NCBI GenBank assembly: GCA_013215175.1
Contig: JABSRH010000006.1
Coordinates: 1-34,606, forward strand
From: Parvularculaceae bacterium
GTDB lineage: Bacteria > Pseudomonadota > Alphaproteobacteria > Caulobacterales > Parvularculaceae
Direction of reading: 5' to 3'
Length of the DNA: 34,606 nucleotides
The notes under the pieces were generated by a model. That model searched no databases. It worked only from the letters and a program-made list of their open reading frames with translations, and was not told where the DNA came from. This document shows, piece by piece, positions 18,714-29,541 of the stretch; position 1 is the stretch's first letter; each line of letters opens with the position of its first letter. A program made the translations under genes and the position numbers.

Positions 18714-19982
18714 ATGACCGCAGAATTTCGATCGGATTTCCTCCGCACGCTCGATGAGCGCGGGTTTATCCATCAGTGCACCGATATGACGGCGCTGGAC
18801 GAAAAACTCAGCGCGGGAACGCAGTCAGCTTATATCGGCTTCGATGCAACGGCAGACAGCCTGCACGTGGGTAGCCTCGTGCAAATCATGCTGCTGCATC
18901 ACTTTCAGGCTTGCGGCCACAAACCCATCGTCCTGATGGGCGGTGGCACCACCAAGGTCGGCGATCCGACGGGTAAGGACGAACAACGCAAACTTCTCTC
19001 CGACGGAGATATCGAAGCCAACATCGCCGGAATAAAACGCGCGTTCGAACCTTTCGTGCGGTTTGGCGACGGCGAGAGCGATGCCATCATGGCCAACAAT
19101 GATGATTGGTTATCTGAGCTTTCCTACATTCATTTCCTGCGCGACTATGGCGTTCATTTCACGATCAACCGCATGCTGACGTTTGATAGCGTGAAGCTGC
19201 GCCTCGATCGCGAACAGCCCATGACGTTCCTCGAATTCAACTACATGCTGATGCAGGCCTACGACTTCCTCGAGCTACAACGGCGTCACGAGTGCGTCCT
19301 GCAAATGGGCGGCAGCGATCAATGGGGTAACATCGTCAACGGCGTCGAGCTTATCCGCCGTGTTGGCGCTACCCAAGGTGAAGAGCGCTCATCGTTCGGA
19401 TTGACCACGCCGTTGGTAACCACCTCGTCCGGCAAGAAAATGGGCAAGACCGAGAACGGTGCCGTGTGGCTCAATGCTGACAGAACGTCCGCCTACGACT
19501 ATTGGCAGTTCTGGCGGAATTCCGACGATGCTGACGTTGGCAAATGGCTACGCCGCTTTACACTGCTGCCCATGGACGAAGTTCGTCGGCTCGAGGCCTT
19601 ACAAGGCAGTGAGATCAACGACGCCAAGAAGATCCTCGCCACGGAAGCCACCACACTTCTCCACGGCGCCGAAGCTGCAGCGAACGCTGCAGCGACTGCA
19701 CAAAAAGTCTTCGAGCAAGGCGCTGCGGGAGGCGATCTGCCGTCCATCACAGCGAACGCCGCAGACCTTGGCGACGGCCTCGCCTTATTTGCTCCGTTCC
19801 AAGAGCTTGGCCTCATTCAATCCAATGGCGAAGGCCGTCGGCACATCAAAGCGGGTGCCCTCAAGATCAACGACAAGTCCCTGAGCGAAGAGCGAAAGCT
19901 GAGCCCCGACGATGTTGTGGACGGACAAATAAAGCTGTCGATCGGAAAGAAGAAGCACGGCCTGATCAAGGTGCAAGCATGA
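18714..19982 (+). CDS. tyrS: Tyrosyl-tRNA synthetase
   Basis: This class I aminoacyl-tRNA synthetase charges tRNA-Tyr. The HIGH-type signature is HVGS at 51-54 in [16 protein letters not shown], and the KMSKS loop is KMGKT at 242-246. Tyr-binding motifs such as YMLMQAYDF and GGSDQWGNI are present. A C-terminal S4 RNA-binding domain (about 355-415; [15 protein letters not shown]) completes the 422-residue bacterial form. It starts an operon: its stop overlaps prmA by 4 bp. Confidence 0.97.
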   Translation: MTAEFRSDFLRTLDERGFIHQCTDMTALDEKLSAGTQSAYIGFDATADSLHVGSLVQIMLLHHFQACGHKPIVLMGGGTTKVGDPTGKDEQRKLLSDGDIEANIAGIKRAFEPFVRFGDGESDAIMANNDDWLSELSYIHFLRDYGVHFTINRMLTFDSVKLRLDREQPMTFLEFNYMLMQAYDFLELQRRHECVLQMGGSDQWGNIVNGVELIRRVGATQGEERSSFGLTTPLVTTSSGKKMGKTENGAVWLNADRTSAYDYWQFWRNSDDADVGKWLRRFTLLPMDEVRRLEALQGSEINDAKKILATEATTLLHGAEAAANAAATAQKVFEQGAAGGDLPSITANAADLGDGLALFAPFQELGLIQSNGEGRRHIKAGALKINDKSLSEERKLSPDDVVDGQIKLSIGKKKHGLIKVQA

Positions 19983-20863
19983 CCGTTCGCACCACTTGGC
20001 AAGGCCCTCGCCCCCTGCTCGAAGCCGCAGAACAGGTGCTCACTGAGCTGATCGACCCACCGGTGGACGCCGCCTCGCTCGTTCGCGATGACGATGCCAG
20101 TGCTGAGCCAGAGAACGCGCCGTGGCTGCTCCACACCTATGCGGAAGAGCCGCTCAGCGCCGAAGCTAAGGCTATGTTGCCCCAAGGTTTGGGCGAGCCC
20201 ACCGAAGAGGTGCTCGAAGAACGCGACTGGGTCGCTCACGCCCTCGAAGGCCTCGGTGTCATTCGCGCTGGCATGTTTATTCTCTTCGGTAGTCACGATG
20301 CTGACAAAGTCATGGGCGACGAAGGCATCAAGCTCCAGATCGAGGCGAACCGAGCCTTTGGCACTGGCCACCACCCCACCACGGCAGGCTGCCTTGAGGC
20401 TCTCACCGAACTGGCCGGCGAACAACCCGCTTCGATCCTCGACATCGGCACAGGCTCTGGCATCCTTGCCCTTGGTGCACGGAAGATTTGGTCAAACAAC
20501 CCGATCATCGCCACCGATATCGACCCAACATCCGTGGACATTGCGCGCGAGAATGCTGAGATCAATGGCGTCACCGATGTGCAATGGGATGTGGCCGCGG
20601 GTACTGATGCTGAGCTCATCCAAGGCCAAGCGCCCTATCAAATGGTATTTGCCAATATCTTAGCAGGTCCACTCGTGGAGTTAGCGCCCGACATCAACCA
20701 GGTGATCGCACCCAAGGGCCATCTAATCCTCGCAGGATTGCTTGATGAGCAAGAAGAGCGCGTGCAGAGGGCCTATGAAGACGAAGGCTTTCATCTTGTT
20801 CGCAAAGGGGGAACAGAGCGCTGGCCAACACTGACCCTAGTAAAGGACGCTTCAAACGCATGA
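19979..20863 (+). CDS. prmA: Ribosomal protein L11 methyltransferase
   Basis: PrmA trimethylates ribosomal protein L11 with SAM. The 294-residue product has an N-terminal L11-recognition domain (about 1-110), then [15 protein letters not shown], the SAM motif [14 protein letters not shown], the acidic ATDIDP strand end, and ANILAGPL before the end. This set is specific for PrmA. It overlaps tyrS and rnd by 4 bp each (ATGA), so all three are translated in a coupled way. Confidence 0.95.
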   Translation: MTVRTTWQGPRPLLEAAEQVLTELIDPPVDAASLVRDDDASAEPENAPWLLHTYAEEPLSAEAKAMLPQGLGEPTEEVLEERDWVAHALEGLGVIRAGMFILFGSHDADKVMGDEGIKLQIEANRAFGTGHHPTTAGCLEALTELAGEQPASILDIGTGSGILALGARKIWSNNPIIATDIDPTSVDIARENAEINGVTDVQWDVAAGTDAELIQGQAPYQMVFANILAGPLVELAPDINQVIAPKGHLILAGLLDEQEERVQRAYEDEGFHLVRKGGTERWPTLTLVKDASNA

Positions 20864-22011
20864 AGGTCATCACGGACACCGCCGGCCTTCAGGCCTTTGT
20901 CAACAGCGCCCAGGGCGCTCCGTTCATCACGGTAGACACGGAATTCATGCGCGAGAAGACCTACTTCTCGCAACTTTGCCTGATCCAAGTCGCTACGCCA
21001 GACGATGCGGTCATTATCGATCCGCTAGCGGACGGTATTGACCTGGCCGTACTTTACCCACTGCTCACTGCGCCTGAAACGGTGAAAGTGTTTCACGCCG
21101 CACGCCAAGATCTCGAGATCTTCGTCAAACTGATGGGCACGGTCCCAGCGCCCCTCTTTGACACACAAATTGCAGCGATGGTGTTCGGTTACGGCGATCA
21201 AGTCGGGTACGAACCGCTGGTCCGCGATCTCACCAGCGCGCAAGTGGACAAGGGCAGTCGCTTCACGGATTGGTCACGCCGTCCGTTATCAGACAAACAG
21301 CTGACGTACGCGTTGGGAGATGTCACGCATTTGCGCGACGTCTACGCCAAACTCACCCAAAAACTCGCCGACAGCAATCGTCTCGCTTGGGTCGAGGAAG
21401 AGATGCTAGCGCTCAACGACATCAATCTGTACTCGGTTGATCCCGACGAAGCTTGGCAGCGCCTGAAGCTACGCAACCCTAAGGCCAAAGAGCTGGGTCC
21501 CATCATCGCCCTCGCCAAATGGCGTGAGGCCGAAGCCCAATCGCGGAATGTACCGCGTAGCCGCCTGCTCAAGGACGACGCCCTATTCGAGCTGGCGCGT
21601 GCGCAACCGGACAAACCTGAGGCCCTCGGCAAATTGCGCTCGATCCCGCAAGGCTTTGAGCGTTCAGCAACGGCCAAGGCGCTCCTAGCAGCCATCACGG
21701 ATGGCAAGGCGATGGACAAGGAGGCGCTGCCGCAACTCGACCGAAAGCCACGTGAGCAAGCACCGCAGGATGTAGTTGAATTGCTGCGTGTACTGCTCAA
21801 ACGGCAGTGCGCTGAACATGATGTGGCACCTAAGCTACTCGCGTCCTCTTCAGACCTTGATGCCATCGCCCTCGATGATGACGCCGATGTTCCCGCGCTG
21901 CGCGGTTGGCGCCGCGAAGTGTTTGGTAACATGGCCCTAAAGCTGAAAAGAGGCGAACTAGCGCTCAGCCTGTCCCGCCGGCGCGTTAGCGTCCACGAAA
22001 TTTCGAGCTAA
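20860..22011 (+). CDS. rnd: Ribonuclease D
   Basis: RNase D is a 3'-5' exoribonuclease for tRNA and small-RNA end trimming. The 383-residue product carries the DEDDy catalytic set: Asp26 and Glu28 in VDTEFMREKTYF, Asp in HAARQDLEIF, and Tyr/Asp in YALGDVTHLRDVY. A central HRDC domain (about 205-285; PKAKELGPIIALAKWREAEA) and a second helical domain follow. It is the third gene of the tyrS operon, and its stop overlaps that of convergent ppx by a few bases. Confidence 0.95.
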   Translation: MKVITDTAGLQAFVNSAQGAPFITVDTEFMREKTYFSQLCLIQVATPDDAVIIDPLADGIDLAVLYPLLTAPETVKVFHAARQDLEIFVKLMGTVPAPLFDTQIAAMVFGYGDQVGYEPLVRDLTSAQVDKGSRFTDWSRRPLSDKQLTYALGDVTHLRDVYAKLTQKLADSNRLAWVEEEMLALNDINLYSVDPDEAWQRLKLRNPKAKELGPIIALAKWREAEAQSRNVPRSRLLKDDALFELARAQPDKPEALGKLRSIPQGFERSATAKALLAAITDGKAMDKEALPQLDRKPREQAPQDVVELLRVLLKRQCAEHDVAPKLLASSSDLDAIALDDDADVPALRGWRREVFGNMALKLKRGELALSLSRRRVSVHEISS

Positions 22012-23498
22012 CTCGTTATCTCGTAGGCCAGTCCAAACGCGTCAGCCAGGCGACTCAAATCTTTGAGGGCCTGCTCCACCACCACATCCTTGACGCTGTC
22101 AGACACACGCAACTGCACAGCCTCGGTGCTGACCGACAGAGTAAAACCAGAGCGTTGGCGATAAAGGGGTGAACGGAGCGAAGCGGCCAATCGGTGGGCT
22201 CGACCCACACGCAATGCATAGTCCATCTGCTCTTCCGACATGACCGACGTGGGGACAATGGCATCCGATTTGCCAACGGAACCCCCAAAGCGACATTTGA
22301 CCATCGTCGCGAGGATGGCCCGTTCAACATGATCGATGCCCACAAAAGCACCCGACATGATGATAGCCGCCGCGTGGTTGGCACGCTCATCTGGGTGAGA
22401 TGTATTCGCCACACGGATCATCATGGCGGCCGCTTGTCTTAGACGCCGCATCGCCGCATCGTCCTGAAACAGCGGATCGACAAACTTCATGACAGCATCA
22501 ACTGATGGCAAGCGGCCGCCTGTGTGGCTCTTGGCCAAGTCCTTGGCTAGGGAGAACAGCGGCTCCTCTCGACGAATACGCAAGGGTAGGCGATCGAACA
22601 GCAACCCCTCACGCACGCCGCAAGAGCTAACGACAACCTTCTCTGCACTACTTTTATCAATCAGCTTACGGAGGGCCATGGCTGCCATGGGCAAGGTCGG
22701 CACCCGCTTCTTCTGAACGCCCTTAATCTTGAAAAGCTGTTCTTCGCTGGCCTCCTCCACAAACCGGCAAACGTCTCGGGCCTGATCCGCTGACATCGAA
22801 TAGTGATCAAGGATGGACAGCGGATGCTCGGCCAACCACATACCAACGCGCGCAATAGCGCGCCATGCCCCGCCAACAATGTAGAGATGCGTCTGCTCGA
22901 GACCGGCCAGCCAATCGGCTTGGGCAAACTGCTCGTCCAAGTACTGAGCTGCAGTTTGTCGGTCATCAGCAAACTGAGTGTAAAGCCGAAGAGATCCGAT
23001 AGGCAGGCTGATCATATTATCAACCTCGGCCTCGGGACCGCCAAGTAGGCTTAGCTCGAGACTACCGCCACCCAGGTCGCCGCCCACAGCCGCCAAATTG
23101 TCCCGCATGATCTCCGGCGCACTGCAGAGAATGCCCAGCCCCGCAAGGCGGGCCTCTTCCTCTCCACTGATCAGTCGAGGTCGCAAGCCAATCGCGTCGA
23201 TGGCCCGCAAGAAACTCCGCCCGTTCGGCGCATCACGGACCGCCGCTGTGGCAAAGACCTCCAGCGTGGCTGGTTGTTCTTGATCCAGGACGTGCACGAA
23301 CCGCTTCAAGGTTGAAAGTGCGCGCTCGATGGCCTCGGGGCGAAGGTTGCCTGTCTCGGGGTCACGATCACCAAGGCCACACAGAGCCTTCTCATTGGTG
23401 ATGGTGACAGGCACACGCGGCGTGCCAGAAAAGATCACGAGGCGGACAGAGTTGGATCCAATATCAACGACAGCGGATCGTGCAGCCTGCCCCACCAT
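22008..23498 (-). CDS. ppx: Exopolyphosphatase (Ppx/GppA family)
   Basis: Ppx/GppA enzymes release phosphate from polyphosphate or hydrolyse pppGpp. The 496-residue product shows the actin-like phosphate-1 loop VVDIGSNSVRLVIF and phosphate-2 loop GGDLGGGSLELSLLG, followed by a C-terminal HD-like helical domain (HPDERANHAAAIIM, VERAILATMVKCRFGG). It starts 3 bp after ppk, so the pair makes and degrades polyphosphate from one message. Ppx versus GppA specificity cannot be told by eye; the neighbour favours Ppx. Confidence 0.92.
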   Translation of the reverse strand: MVGQAARSAVVDIGSNSVRLVIFSGTPRVPVTITNEKALCGLGDRDPETGNLRPEAIERALSTLKRFVHVLDQEQPATLEVFATAAVRDAPNGRSFLRAIDAIGLRPRLISGEEEARLAGLGILCSAPEIMRDNLAAVGGDLGGGSLELSLLGGPEAEVDNMISLPIGSLRLYTQFADDRQTAAQYLDEQFAQADWLAGLEQTHLYIVGGAWRAIARVGMWLAEHPLSILDHYSMSADQARDVCRFVEEASEEQLFKIKGVQKKRVPTLPMAAMALRKLIDKSSAEKVVVSSCGVREGLLFDRLPLRIRREEPLFSLAKDLAKSHTGGRLPSVDAVMKFVDPLFQDDAAMRRLRQAAAMMIRVANTSHPDERANHAAAIIMSGAFVGIDHVERAILATMVKCRFGGSVGKSDAIVPTSVMSEEQMDYALRVGRAHRLAASLRSPLYRQRSGFTLSVSTEAVQLRVSDSVKDVVVEQALKDLSRLADAFGLAYEITS

Positions 23499-23501
23499 CC
23501 G

Positions 23502-25676
23502 CTAGCCTCGCACGGTAAGATCTTGGGGCGGTTCATCGTCGAGCGCGCGGCCACGTCCCGAAAGACTAGGGTTGGTCATGAAATAGTCTTGCACGTTGAA
23601 GGGCTGCTCGCCCTCAGCAGGCTGAACGCGCGTGTACTTCCCATCCGCACCGAGCGACCAACTTTGCGTGTTGTCCTTCAAATTCGCCACCATGATCTGG
23701 TCCAAAATCTGACTATGCGTGGTCTGATTCGTCACCGGACAAAGAACCTCGACACGGCGGTTCAAATTTCGCGGCATCAAGTCAGCCGACGAAATATAGA
23801 CCTTGGCCGCATCAGAAGGCAGATCTTGCCCCGCACCGAAGCAATAGATTCGCGAGTGCTCGAGATACCGACCCACAATACTCTTGACACGAATATTATC
23901 GGATAAGCCAGGCACACCAGGCCGCAGGCAGCAGATGCCTCGAACCACGAGATCAATCTTCACGCCCGCTTGCGACGCCGCATAGAGACGATCGATGATC
24001 TTGCCATCCACCAGCGAATTCATCTTGGCCCAGATCGACGCCGGCCGACCAGCCTTAGCATGCTCAATCTCATCCGTGATAAGTTCATCAATATGCTGAC
24101 GGAAATTGATCGGCGCCACCGCGAACCGCGAGAATCCTGCTGGTGCTGCGTAACCTGTCACATAGTTGAAAACCCGGGCCGTGTCCTGCACCACCTTCGC
24201 ATCACAGGTGAACAGCGAAATGTCTGTGTACACCTTCGCTGTGATGGGATGGTAGTTACCCGTACCAACATGGACATAGCCTTTCGTGGCACCGCCCTCT
24301 CGACGAACCACGTAGCTCAGCTTCGAGTGGGTCTTGTAGTCAACGAAACCGTATACCACGTTGACGCCAGCGCGCTCGAGCGCCCGAGCCCATTGGATGT
24401 TCGCCTCTTCGTCAAAACGGGCCTTGAGCTCCACCAGCGCTGTCACGTTCTTCCCGGCTTCAGCGGCTTCGATCAGTGCATGGATGATCGGTGACTGTTT
24501 CGACGTCCTATAGAGCGTTTGCTTAATCGCGATGACATCGGGATCCGCTGCAGCCTGCTGAAGAAACTGAACCACCACATCAAATTCTTCGTACGGATGG
24601 TGAACCACCAAATCCTTGGAAGCGATTGCCGCAAAACAGTCCATGCTGTGTTCACGAATCCGTTCGGGATAGCGCGCTTCGAAAGGTTGGAACTGCAGAT
24701 CCCCGCGGTCGGATGGAATCATCTGCGATGTTTGGCCCAGTCCTAGGAGACCGTCCACAAGCACCACATAATTAGGCTGCACACCGAGCTTTGCGCTCAC
24801 CAGCTCTCGCAACGCCGTCGGCATTTTAGAGTCCACGGTCAGCCGGATGACATCGCCGCGGCGACGGCGTCGCAACATCGTCTCGAACTGTTGAACGAGG
24901 TCCTCGGCCTCTTCCTCCACTTCGACGTCGCTGTCACGAATGATGCGGAAGACACCCGACGACTGGATCTCGCGCTCGGGAAAGACATGCTTGAGGAAGT
25001 GCGAGATCGTCTGCTCAAGGCTGATGAAGCGCACCTTAGGCAAACCACCTTCGGGCTCTTGGGTCGATGGTAGGCGGATGAACCGCTTCACCTTGCTGGG
25101 GATCGGCAGCAGCGCCGTCAGCTCGCCATCAGGCCCATCGAGTTGGTAGCAGAGCACAAACCCTTGGTTAGGAATGAAAGGGAACGGGTGCGCCGGGTCG
25201 AGGGCGAGAGGCGTGAGGACGGGGAAGACGTTCGTCAGGAACTCGTCCTCGAGCCATGTGTTCTCTTCGTCGGAGAGCTCAGACGCCGTGACAACCTCGA
25301 TACCTTGATCAGCCAACTGATGACGAAGGTCGCGCCATGTTTCCTGTTGGTTGGCCATCAAGGCCAGCGCCCGTTCATTGATCAGCTTCAGCTGTTGTCC
25401 GGGGCTCATGCCCTCCTGGCTGCGGCTGGTCACGCCGGAACGCACCTGGCCGACCAACCCAGCGACCCGCACCATGAAAAACTCGTCGAGGTTATTCGCT
25501 GAGATCGACAGGAAGCGCAGACGCTCCAGCAGGGGTTGGTCGGGATTGTTAGCCTGTTCGAGCACCCGGTCGTTGAAATCGAGCCAGCTCAGTTCACGGT
25601 TGATGTAGCGGTCCGGACTATCGAGCGTGATCGTTGGCAGGTTCAAGTCGTCGTCAGTCATGGCTGCGTCGCCCAT
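23502..25676 (-). CDS. ppk1: Polyphosphate kinase 1
   Basis: PPK1 makes polyphosphate from ATP. The 724-residue product has the N-terminal [20 protein letters not shown] and the four PPK1 domains. The phosphorylated-His candidates are His450 in [13 protein letters not shown] and His607 in [12 protein letters not shown]; the spacing of 157 residues equals that of the E. coli catalytic pair. The ATG at 25676 has an AAGGA ribosome binding site 7 nt upstream; an internal ATG five codons later is a weaker alternative. It follows hdaA by 18 bp and precedes ppx by 3 bp. Confidence 0.97.
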   Translation of the reverse strand: MGDAAMTDDDLNLPTITLDSPDRYINRELSWLDFNDRVLEQANNPDQPLLERLRFLSISANNLDEFFMVRVAGLVGQVRSGVTSRSQEGMSPGQQLKLINERALALMANQQETWRDLRHQLADQGIEVVTASELSDEENTWLEDEFLTNVFPVLTPLALDPAHPFPFIPNQGFVLCYQLDGPDGELTALLPIPSKVKRFIRLPSTQEPEGGLPKVRFISLEQTISHFLKHVFPEREIQSSGVFRIIRDSDVEVEEEAEDLVQQFETMLRRRRRGDVIRLTVDSKMPTALRELVSAKLGVQPNYVVLVDGLLGLGQTSQMIPSDRGDLQFQPFEARYPERIREHSMDCFAAIASKDLVVHHPYEEFDVVVQFLQQAAADPDVIAIKQTLYRTSKQSPIIHALIEAAEAGKNVTALVELKARFDEEANIQWARALERAGVNVVYGFVDYKTHSKLSYVVRREGGATKGYVHVGTGNYHPITAKVYTDISLFTCDAKVVQDTARVFNYVTGYAAPAGFSRFAVAPINFRQHIDELITDEIEHAKAGRPASIWAKMNSLVDGKIIDRLYAASQAGVKIDLVVRGICCLRPGVPGLSDNIRVKSIVGRYLEHSRIYCFGAGQDLPSDAAKVYISSADLMPRNLNRRVEVLCPVTNQTTHSQILDQIMVANLKDNTQSWSLGADGKYTRVQPAEGEQPFNVQDYFMTNPSLSGRGRALDDEPPQDLTVRG

Positions 25677-25694
25677 GGGGAGATCCTTGCGGTG

Positions 25695-26372
25695 TTAGCG
25701 GCTGAACGCCGCGTGAGACTTTTCCAAGGCAAGTTCAAGTCGTTCCGGCAACGCCAGGCCCAACGGGGTGGCGTCCAGCGCGCGACAGAACGCACGCGGC
25801 GCATGAAACGTCCTGGGGAGAGAGCCAGCCGCCTGCTTGAGCGCCGCATGGCTGAGGCGATGGCCATGCAATTCAAGGTCAGCCCGCAACGCCCGGAGCA
25901 GCGCGCTGTCGCCAGGCCGATCAAGTGTCAGCCGAGGCGCAGCCATCAGCCGAGACGTCAGATCAGGCGGCACATTGGTGGGATCATGCAGAAACCATTT
26001 GTCCGGAGACCGACGGTCTTCCAGGACCAAGATACCGCCGCTAGCCGCCGCGCTATTGATCTCGGCGAAAAGGTCGAGGGGCGCGATGCCTTTGATAGGC
26101 AAACACATGCCGTCCACGGAAGGATTCGATGCCAAGACCTCTTCCACCATGCGGGTCTTGCCGCACCCCTCCGGGCCCGACAGCAACAAGGTCGTCAATC
26201 CACCGCGCGCTTCCACCATGCGCTGAACAAAATGATCGAGCAGCTCGCCGGCATCGGCTTGCGAGTCACTCGGCCGGTAAGGCGAAGGGTCCGTGATCCG
26301 GGGCGCGAAGGGAAGCAGCGGCTGTTGCGCTTCGTCAAAACCGCCAGCGACCTTGTCGTCAGTTAGGGTCAT
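25695..26372 (-). CDS. hdaA: HdaA-like DnaA-related replication regulator
   Basis: Hda/HdaA promotes regulatory inactivation of DnaA while bound to the sliding clamp. The 225-residue product begins with a clamp-binding motif QPLLPF (17-22), then an AAA+ core with Walker A SGPEGCGKTRM, a Walker B-like LVLED, and the sensor/lid region PPDLTSRLMAAPRLTLDRPGD. It lacks the DNA-binding domain IV of DnaA, as expected. The Walker B ends ED rather than DD/DE. The ATG at 26372 (or the adjacent GTG at 26375) is chosen over the frame's far start at 26486, because a GGAGG lies about 10-13 nt upstream and the overlap with the preceding gene drops to 14 bp. Confidence 0.85.
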   Translation of the reverse strand: MTLTDDKVAGGFDEAQQPLLPFAPRITDPSPYRPSDSQADAGELLDHFVQRMVEARGGLTTLLLSGPEGCGKTRMVEEVLASNPSVDGMCLPIKGIAPLDLFAEINSAAASGGILVLEDRRSPDKWFLHDPTNVPPDLTSRLMAAPRLTLDRPGDSALLRALRADLELHGHRLSHAALKQAAGSLPRTFHAPRAFCRALDATPLGLALPERLELALEKSHAAFSR

Positions 26373-27726
26373 CACCGAAGAGGTCCTCCGGGAGATCCGG
26401 CACGTCGTCTTCGGTATCTCGCGAACGGTTGTTGCGGCGACCGAAGATCCGGCCAAGGCCTCGACGTTCTTCAACCTGCTCGTCAAGATCAGTCGTCAGT
26501 GGACGGAGTTCCTTCTTGAGCTCAGCCGCGAGATCCTTCTCGGCGATATGCCAACGGCCGGTGCTATCCTGCCAGACGTCCAGCGCGTGCTGGGCCATCG
26601 CCAGTCTGAACTGGTTGGCCTCACCTACCACCGTCAGGTCGACGATGGCGTTCTTGCGATTGAACACGCCGTCCTCCCGCTCAACCACCAGGGCCGACGA
26701 CTGGATCGCATCCTGAATATCCGACCAACCGCGTTGGCTTTCAAACCAGGCCGTGAGGCGCAAGGTCCTGCGCAGGCCGAAATCCACCAAGGTCTGGCGC
26801 TTCCAGCGGCGAGCGTGGTTCTCGACCGTACCCTCCACCGCCTGACGCGCGAGAAGAGGGAAATCGTTGACGCCGCCGCGGAAGTAGGCCTCGCCCACAC
26901 GTGCACCGATCGCGCTAATTTCGCCCACCTCAACCGGCGGCGTCGCCTCAATCAGTGTGACGGTGAATTGAAAATCGGGGCCCTGCTCTCGCAACTCGCC
27001 CACCGCAAGCATCAATCGCGAGAGGTTATAGCGTTCTGCGAAAGCCCGTAGGCGAGCCGTGTCGAGGTTGAGAGCCTCCTCGGCCGTGATCGCCTCGATA
27101 TCGACGATATCGCCTCGGGGCATCACGAAGGGAGTCAGCTCGTGGCTGAGCGGGCGATCGAGCCAAGCTCGGGCCCAGGGGTTCTTCGCCTCCCAGAGGT
27201 AGACGCCGTTCGCCGTCTTCAGCACGGGCAAGATCATCGCCTCGCGTGCTTGTTCCTCCGAATACGGCAGGCGAGCCCCCTGCAGCAGCGCACGAATCGC
27301 ATCGGGCTTGAAACGGTAGGTAATGCTGGCCCGATATGTGGTCCCCGACGACTTTTCGTCGAACACGTTGGTTTCCTGCTCCAGACTGCGCAGGCCGTTG
27401 GCATCGACCGTCACCGGCGTCTTCATGCGCGGCGCCATTTCCGATGACAGGTCAATGTCTAAGCCTTCGCCGAACATCTCCGGGCTGGCCGCCGCCGGTA
27501 GGTTCTGGCTCATCTGAGGCAGGTAGATCCAATCCTCCTCTGCCACGAGGCGACGCATCAACAGGTCGAAAGCAACCGCCCGGCCCTGGTCCCGGGCCTC
27601 AGCCCTCGCCTGCGCTGAGCTTTTCGCCTGGGCAAAAACAGGCACTTCGGGCACCGTGAACACACGGTCCGAAGACCAAGCCCGAGCAGAGAAAAACACA
27701 AGAAAAACAAGCAAAATGCGTGACAT
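26359..27726 (-). CDS. DUF2066 domain-containing exported protein
   Basis: This 455-residue protein begins with a signal peptide (SRILLVFLVFFSARAWS) and then the DUF2066 pattern: FTVPEVPVFAQAKSSAQA, RAVAFDLLMRRL, DVWQ and RAWLDRPLS. The family has no established function; it often lies next to hdaA and purM in alphaproteobacteria. The C-terminal 30 residues are strongly charged (GRRNNRSRD, then DDVPDLPEDLFGDD). The frame is open to 27801; the ATG at 27726 has AAAGG about 9 nt upstream and begins the signal peptide directly. It heads the operon with hdaA, ppk and ppx. Confidence 0.85.
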   Translation of the reverse strand: MSRILLVFLVFFSARAWSSDRVFTVPEVPVFAQAKSSAQARAEARDQGRAVAFDLLMRRLVAEEDWIYLPQMSQNLPAAASPEMFGEGLDIDLSSEMAPRMKTPVTVDANGLRSLEQETNVFDEKSSGTTYRASITYRFKPDAIRALLQGARLPYSEEQAREAMILPVLKTANGVYLWEAKNPWARAWLDRPLSHELTPFVMPRGDIVDIEAITAEEALNLDTARLRAFAERYNLSRLMLAVGELREQGPDFQFTVTLIEATPPVEVGEISAIGARVGEAYFRGGVNDFPLLARQAVEGTVENHARRWKRQTLVDFGLRRTLRLTAWFESQRGWSDIQDAIQSSALVVEREDGVFNRKNAIVDLTVVGEANQFRLAMAQHALDVWQDSTGRWHIAEKDLAAELKKELRPLTTDLDEQVEERRGLGRIFGRRNNRSRDTEDDVPDLPEDLFGDDPN

Positions 27727-27864
27727 GCAAGAAACCTTTGGGTCCACCATCAACGTTCTAGCAAAGCCCGCCCTAGGGCGCGACCACAAAGCCAACCTCA
27801 ACGAACTTGTCAGATAGACAGCAAAAATACTTCACGAACGGCGCGGCCAGCCCTAACGGGAGCC
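27727..27864. promoter_or_regulatory. Divergent DUF2066/purM control region
   Basis: This 138-bp gap must hold both promoters. On the plus strand TTGTCA is followed after 15 bp by TACTTC, a weak match. A GGGAG ribosome binding site precedes purM. No PurR-like operator or riboswitch could be recognised. Confidence 0.3.
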
Positions 27865-28857
27865 ATGACTGATGCCTATCAAAAAGCTGGGGTGGACATC
27901 GACGCAGGCAATGCCCTCGTCAAGCGCATTGCTCCGCTCGCCGCCGCGACCCGCCGCCCTGGAGCCGATGCCTCACTCGGAGGTTTTGGTGGGCTCTTCG
28001 ACCTTAAGGCCACTGGCTTCGAGGACCCTATCCTCGTGTCAGGAACCGACGGCGTGGGCACCAAGTTGCTCCTCGCGATCGAAGCTGGCGCCTATCACAA
28101 TATCGGGATCGATCTCGTGGCCATGTGCGCCAACGACGTCTTGGTTCAGGGCGCGGAGCCCCTTTTCTTTCTAGACTACTTCGCCACCGGCAAGCTGCAC
28201 CAAGACTCAGCCGCGTCCGTGGTCGAAGGCATCGCCGAGGGGTGCCGGCAAGCGGGCGCTGCGCTGATTGGCGGTGAAACCGCCGAGATGCCGGGGCTTT
28301 ACGACGACGGTCACTTTGATCTCGCGGGCTTTTGCGTCGGTGCCGTCGAGCGAAACCGCATCCTCCCCAACCAAGAGGCCATGGCAGCGGGCGATGTGAT
28401 GATCGCACTACCGTCGTCCGGGCCCCACGCCAACGGCTTCAGTTTGATCCGTAAGCTGCTGACCGAACAGGGCGTCAATATCGCCGACGAGGCGCCATTC
28501 GGTGGGACGTGGTCTGATCACCTTCTTGCGCCGACGAAGATCTACGTTGAGGACATCAAACCGCTCCTCGACCAGCAACTCCTTCGGGGCATGTCACACA
28601 TCACAGGCGGCGGCCTGATCGAAAATATGCCCCGCGTTCTTCCCGATGGACTTGTTCCGCACTATGACGAACAAGCGCTCGCGCTGCCTGACTTGTTCGC
28701 CTGGTTCCAAGACGCGGGCCAACTGGGCCTGCAAGAGCTACGCACGGTATTCAATTGTGGCGTCGGCATGGTGCTGATTGTTGCACCAAAGGATGCAGCA
28801 CAAGTGTTACATGCGACACCTGACGCCTTTGCTATAGGCGAACTCCGCTCGTCATGA
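27865..28857 (+). CDS. purM: Phosphoribosylformylglycinamidine cyclo-ligase (AIR synthetase)
   Basis: PurM closes the imidazole ring of AIR using ATP, the fifth step of purine synthesis. The 330-residue product shows the family core: YQKAGVDIDAGNALVKRI, GFGGLFDL, VSGTDGVGTKLLLA, MCANDVLVQGAEPLFFLDY, GGETAEMPG and SHITGGGLIENMPRVLP. It is slightly short compared with the usual 345 residues but has no missing block. Its stop overlaps the purN start by 4 bp, and the products act in the same pathway. Confidence 0.97.
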   Translation: MTDAYQKAGVDIDAGNALVKRIAPLAAATRRPGADASLGGFGGLFDLKATGFEDPILVSGTDGVGTKLLLAIEAGAYHNIGIDLVAMCANDVLVQGAEPLFFLDYFATGKLHQDSAASVVEGIAEGCRQAGAALIGGETAEMPGLYDDGHFDLAGFCVGAVERNRILPNQEAMAAGDVMIALPSSGPHANGFSLIRKLLTEQGVNIADEAPFGGTWSDHLLAPTKIYVEDIKPLLDQQLLRGMSHITGGGLIENMPRVLPDGLVPHYDEQALALPDLFAWFQDAGQLGLQELRTVFNCGVGMVLIVAPKDAAQVLHATPDAFAIGELRSS

Positions 28858-29465
28858 CACAGAACATCGCGATTTTCATCTCTGGTCGCGGCTCCAACAT
28901 GGCGGCACTGATCGAAGCCGCACAAGATAGCGAACTCGACGCGCGGGTCGCGCTTGTTGTCTCAAACAAACCTGATGCCGCTGGTCTCGAGAAAGCCACC
29001 GCCGCGGGCATCGAGACGCTGGTGGTTCCGTCGAAGGGAAAAAGCCGCGAGGCGTTCGAGCAAGAAGTTGAAAGACACCTTATCCGTGAGCAGATCGATC
29101 TGATCTGCCTTGCTGGCTTCATGCGAGTCTTATCGGCCGGCTTCGTTGGGCGCTGGGAGAGCAAGATCCTGAACATCCACCCGTCCCTTCTACCCTCGTT
29201 CCCTGGCCTTCACGTTCACGAACAAGCCCTGAGTGCGGGCGTCGCTGTGTCTGGTTGTAGTGTGCATTGGGTCACCGCCGAGTTGGACAGCGGACCGATA
29301 GTGGGACAGGCTGTGGTGCCGGTGAGTGCAATCGAAAGCGCCGACGATCTCGCTGAACGCATTCAACAGGCGGAGCACCCACTCTACGCAGCTTGCCTAC
29401 GTCGCGTGCTCGGCGGCAAGCCAAAAACCGAAACAACGGATCAATATTTGCTGTGCGTTCTTTAA
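28854..29465 (+). CDS. purN: Phosphoribosylglycinamide formyltransferase
   Basis: PurN transfers a formyl group from 10-formyl-tetrahydrofolate to GAR. The 203-residue protein has the N-terminal IAIFISGRGSNMAALIEA, the catalytic segment KILNIHPSLLPSFPGLH (Asn and His) and the Asp in AELDSGPIVGQ. These match the enzyme's Asn-His-Asp triad. It overlaps purM by ATGA and is convergent with the fasciclin gene, with 76 bp between. Confidence 0.97.
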   Translation: MTQNIAIFISGRGSNMAALIEAAQDSELDARVALVVSNKPDAAGLEKATAAGIETLVVPSKGKSREAFEQEVERHLIREQIDLICLAGFMRVLSAGFVGRWESKILNIHPSLLPSFPGLHVHEQALSAGVAVSGCSVHWVTAELDSGPIVGQAVVPVSAIESADDLAERIQQAEHPLYAACLRRVLGGKPKTETTDQYLLCVL

Positions 29466-29541
29466 GAACCAGCTACCACGCATACAGATTAAACCTAAAC
29501 ATGATCTATGGCAGGAGAAGAAGGCCCGCTCCGCCGTACCG

